In this document: positions 60,028 to 62,216 of the stretch, one piece after another
Layout of the letters: each line of letters begins with the position of its first letter
How positions within the stretch are numbered: position 1 is the stretch's first letter
Source of the DNA: an uncultured Sanguibacteroides sp.
Lineage (GTDB): Bacteria; Bacteroidota; Bacteroidia; Bacteroidales; Marinifilaceae
Assembly (NCBI RefSeq): GCF_900543425.1
Contig: NZ_UQRQ01000018.1
Location: 1-62,216 of the forward strand
Reading direction: 5' to 3'
DNA length: 62,216 nt
Notes under the pieces: generated by a model
Database searches by the model: none
What the model saw: the letters and a program-made list of their open reading frames with translations, nothing else
What the model was told of the DNA's origin: nothing
Position numbers and translations under genes: made by a program

Positions 60028-61411
60028 ATCCAATTAAACCCCGAGCCACCTGTATAACCTCTTCGGCTAATCGATTGGCGGAATCCTCGTCTTTTGCTTC
60101 CGAATAGATCCGGATGATGGGTTCCGTATTCGATTTTCTCAAATGCACCCATCCTTCTGCAAAATCAATCTTTACTCCATCTATATCCGTTATCTCCTCC
60201 GAAGCGTATTTTTGCTTTAATCCTGCCAGGATCTTATCCACATCCATACCCGGGGATAAAGTCAACTTATTTTTTGAAATAAAATACTGTGGGTAAGTTG
60301 CCTTTAATTCCGTCATTTTTTTCCCCTCTGCAACATAATGGGAAAGAAATAGTCCTACCCCGACCAAAGCATCCCGACCGTAATGACTTTCCGGATAAAT
60401 AACCCCCCCGTTTCCTTCCCCTCCTATCACGGTTTGTGTCTCCTTCATCTTGGCAACGACATTGACCTCTCCAACTGCTGCGGCATTATAAGACTGCCCA
60501 TACCCCACGGTCACATCCCTCAAGGCTCTGGAAGAAGAGAGATTGGAAACCGTATTTCCCGGAGTATGCTTCAAAACAAAATCGGCTACAGCAACTAAGG
60601 TATACTCCTCAACAAACATTTCACCATTTTCACAAACCAAAGCCAAACGATCCACATCCGGATCTACCACAATTCCCAAATCGGCACCACATGCCTTTAT
60701 TTTTTCCGATATCTGCGTTAAATTTTCAGGTATAGGCTCCGGATTATGGCTAAAGAGTCCGGTCGGTTCACAGTTCAACGGAATGATCTCTTTCACCCCT
60801 AAGGCTTTTAATAGGGCAGGAATGACTACTCCACCCACGGAATTCACGGCATCCACAACGACTTTCAAGTTAGCCCCGGCGATAGCCTCCCGGTTTACCA
60901 ACTTTAAGTCCAAAACATGTTGGATATGATAATTGGTATAATCTTTATACGTAATCATTCCCAATTCATCCACATCGGCATACTCGAAAGACTCTTTATC
61001 CGCCATTTCCAATACCTTATTCCCCTCCTCGGCAGAGAGAAATTCCCCATCGGCATTCAATAGCTTCAAAGCGTTCCATTGCTTGGGATTATGACTTGCC
61101 GTCAGAATAATACCACCGTCAGCCTTTTCTGCCGTAACCGCAATTTCAGTCGTCGGTGTCGTTGCCAACCCGATATTCACCACATCATGTCCTAAAGCGG
61201 AAAGTGTCGCTTCGACTAATTTGGCATACATATCACCGGATACTCTTGCATCTCGTCCCAACACAATCTTTGCCTTCTGTTTTCCAGCCCCTTCTTTCAG
61301 CCAAGTCGCATAAGCAGAAACAAACTTAACAATATCCAAAGGAGTAAGATTTTCCCCCGGCCTTCCCCCGACCGTTCCACGAATTCCTGAAATAGATTTT
61401 ATTAGTGTCAT
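60026..61411 (-). CDS. glmM: Phosphoglucosamine mutase
   Basis: Interconverts glucosamine-6-P and glucosamine-1-P on the way to UDP-GlcNAc. The 461 residues have SISGIRGTVGG at the N-terminus, the phosphoserine loop TASHNPKQWNALKLL (Ser106), the metal-binding DPDVDRLAL, the sugar loop GGEGNGGVIYPESHYGRDAL and the C-terminal phosphate loop RKSNTEPIIRIYSEA. The Bacteroidetes form is about 15 residues longer than E. coli GlmM; a phosphomannomutase role cannot be excluded. It lies downstream of gcvH, separated by a terminator. Confidence 0.92.
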   Translation of the reverse strand: MTLIKSISGIRGTVGGRPGENLTPLDIVKFVSAYATWLKEGAGKQKAKIVLGRDARVSGDMYAKLVEATLSALGHDVVNIGLATTPTTEIAVTAEKADGGIILTASHNPKQWNALKLLNADGEFLSAEEGNKVLEMADKESFEYADVDELGMITYKDYTNYHIQHVLDLKLVNREAIAGANLKVVVDAVNSVGGVVIPALLKALGVKEIIPLNCEPTGLFSHNPEPIPENLTQISEKIKACGADLGIVVDPDVDRLALVCENGEMFVEEYTLVAVADFVLKHTPGNTVSNLSSSRALRDVTVGYGQSYNAAAVGEVNVVAKMKETQTVIGGEGNGGVIYPESHYGRDALVGVGLFLSHYVAEGKKMTELKATYPQYFISKNKLTLSPGMDVDKILAGLKQKYASEEITDIDGVKIDFAEGWVHLRKSNTEPIIRIYSEAKDEDSANRLAEEVIQVARGLIG

Positions 61412-61423
61412 AATTATTTATAC

Positions 61424-61470
61424 AAAAAAAGACTGTACCTCCACTCAACAAGAATAAAGGTACAGTCTTT
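61424..61470 (-). terminator. Terminator of gcvH
   Basis: AAAGACTGTACCT (61428-61440) pairs with AGGTACAGTCTTT (61458-61470); A7 at 61424-61430 gives the U tract on the minus transcript. Confidence 0.82.
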
Positions 61471-61483
61471 ATCATCCATATAT

Positions 61484-61858
61484 TTAAATCAATGCTTTAT
61501 AGGCATCAGCACTAAGCAATCCGTCTATTTGAGCTTCATCGTCCATTCTAACTTTGATAATCCAACCTTCTCCGTAAGGATCTTTGTTTACCAAATCCGG
61601 TTGATCTTCCAATGCAGCATTGAATTCGATCACTTCACCGGAAACCGGCATATAAAGATCCGATACAGTCTTCACAGCCTCAATCGTTCCAAAGGTATCT
61701 CCTGCCTCTAAGCTATCTCCCTCGGTCTCGACCTCTACAAATACGATATCACCTAATTGACTTTGTGCATAATCCGTTATACCGATAAATGCCTCTTCAC
61801 CCTCAACACGAATCCATTCGTGTTCTTTAGTGTACTTTAATTCTGCTGGTACGTTCAT
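61484..61858 (-). CDS. gcvH: Glycine cleavage system protein H
   Basis: Lipoyl carrier of the glycine cleavage complex, shuttling the aminomethyl group between P and T proteins. The start is ATG at 61858 (MNVPAELKYTKEHEWIRVEG), giving 124 residues. A longer upstream frame overlaps the -7 box at 61907-61900 and is not used. The lipoylated Lys63 lies in FGTIEAVKTVSDLYMPVSGE. gcvP, gcvT and lpd are not in the window. It cooperates with glyA in one-carbon supply. Confidence 0.97.
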   Translation of the reverse strand: MNVPAELKYTKEHEWIRVEGEEAFIGITDYAQSQLGDIVFVEVETEGDSLEAGDTFGTIEAVKTVSDLYMPVSGEVIEFNAALEDQPDLVNKDPYGEGWIIKVRMDDEAQIDGLLSADAYKALI

Positions 61859-61899
61859 TATCTTATTAATTAAATTAAATTTGACGTATATTAATGCTA

Positions 61900-61907
61900 C
61901 AAATATA
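61900..61907 (-). promoter_or_regulatory. -7 box of gcvH
   Basis: TATATTTG on the minus strand, 41 nt before the ATG at 61858. Confidence 0.55.
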
Positions 61908-62085
61908 AGCAAAAAATTAAACTCCAAGACAGGAATCAAATATTTTACATCTCTATTTTATCCTCCGTATATTTAATATTTTAATACTCAAAAGAAAGCT
62001 TTTTATGAAGAGACAACAGAAACCATTTTTTCTTTTTTTCTCTCTTTTTAAAAATAACTTTTTTTCATTTTTCTTCCTACAGGTA

Positions 62086-62115
62086 TTGCAGAATAAGAAA
62101 AAGTCTCTATCTTTG
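62086..62115 (+). promoter_or_regulatory. Promoter of the tRNA-Asp gene
   Basis: TTG (62086-62088), 19 nt, TATCTTTG (62108-62115), about 41 nt before the tRNA. Confidence 0.6.
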
Positions 62116-62156
62116 CACCGCAATTGAGAGTAACAGCGGTTATTCAATACAAAAAA

Positions 62157-62216
62157 GGTTCGGTAGTTCAGCTGGTTAGAATACATGCCTGTCACGCATG
62201 GGGTCGCGGGTTCGAG
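62157..62216 (+). tRNA. tRNA-Asp (anticodon GTC), 3' end cut off by window edge
   Basis: Sixty bases of a cloverleaf: acceptor GGTTCGG, D arm GTTC/GAAT, anticodon stem CATGC/GCATG with loop CTGTCAC (anticodon GTC), variable GGGTC, T arm GCGGGTTCGAG. The 3' T-arm strand and acceptor lie beyond the window. Confidence 0.95.

Overview
This window looks like a chromosomal segment from a Bacteroidales gut bacterium. Most genes are preceded by the Bacteroidetes-type -7 box TAnnTTTG, sometimes with a TTTG box 19-21 nt upstream, rather than by E. coli-like promoters. Almost all start codons lack a Shine-Dalgarno sequence. The gene content also fits: a six-subunit Na+-NQR operon, a FimB/Mfa2-type lipoprotein, DUF4251 and PepSY-like lipoproteins, tryptophanase and a lone biotin carboxyltransferase. 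Odoribacter or Butyricimonas is my guess from memory of such genomes, not something proved here. No phage, insertion sequence, CRISPR array or conjugative module is visible.

Layout. 1-3118: thrS-infC-rpmI-rplT translation operon on the minus strand. 3416-5584: divergent rex (NADH sensor) and folC. 5653-12299: META-domain lipoprotein and the nqrABCDEF sodium pump. 12354-13373: two paralogous small membrane proteins. 13528-18335: glyA, a proline-less Fpg-like protein, coaD and a PycB/OadA-type carboxyltransferase. 18423-22564: RluA-type pseudouridine synthase, a possibly structured leader, a FUSC-type membrane protein, a membrane-anchored MutS relative and a lipoprotein. 22552-26860: p-aminobenzoate genes (pabA divergent from lplT-like, plsC-like, pabB, pabC). 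27094-36446: a small Ig-like secreted protein, an FtsX-type permease, a B12-binding radical SAM protein, an amber-interrupted small gene, MscS, AcpH plus a degenerate 2-hydroxyacid dehydrogenase, an NlpC/P60 lipoprotein and a Mfa2-like lipoprotein. 36582-40657: a PfkB kinase and a sulfur-redox operon (ArsR regulator, thioredoxin, four-part CoA-disulfide reductase fusion) with duplicated operator-like sites. 40684-48173: metallophosphoesterase, PepSY-like lipoprotein, antiporter with Usp-like tail, MFS, Hsp20, SIR2-like protein and tRNA-Thr(CGT). 48291-54949: diacylglycerol kinase and PAP2 phosphatase; an operon of a MUG-type DNA glycosylase, pncB, HD hydrolase and flavin reductase; a small FN3-like secreted protein behind a tetranucleotide repeat; YjbQ; an ArsC-like protein; a DUF4251 protein. 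55060-62216: tnaA, a DEAD-box helicase, a small HTH protein, an RlmI-type methyltransferase, glmM, gcvH and a truncated tRNA-Asp(GTC).

How it works together. Many genes are core metabolism. Folate and one-carbon chemistry recurs (folC, glyA, pabA/B/C, gcvH), as does redox and NAD biology (rex, nqr, pncB, cdr, trx, SIR2). The best candidates for unfamiliar biology are the ArsR-Trx-Cdr/rhodanese/TusA/DsrE unit with its repeated operator, the solitary zinc-ribbon SIR2-like protein, the membrane-anchored MutS-like ATPase, the (ATAA)7 repeat in a 5' leader, and the NAD-salvage/DNA-repair operon. None of these was tested by database search; all identifications come from reading motifs.
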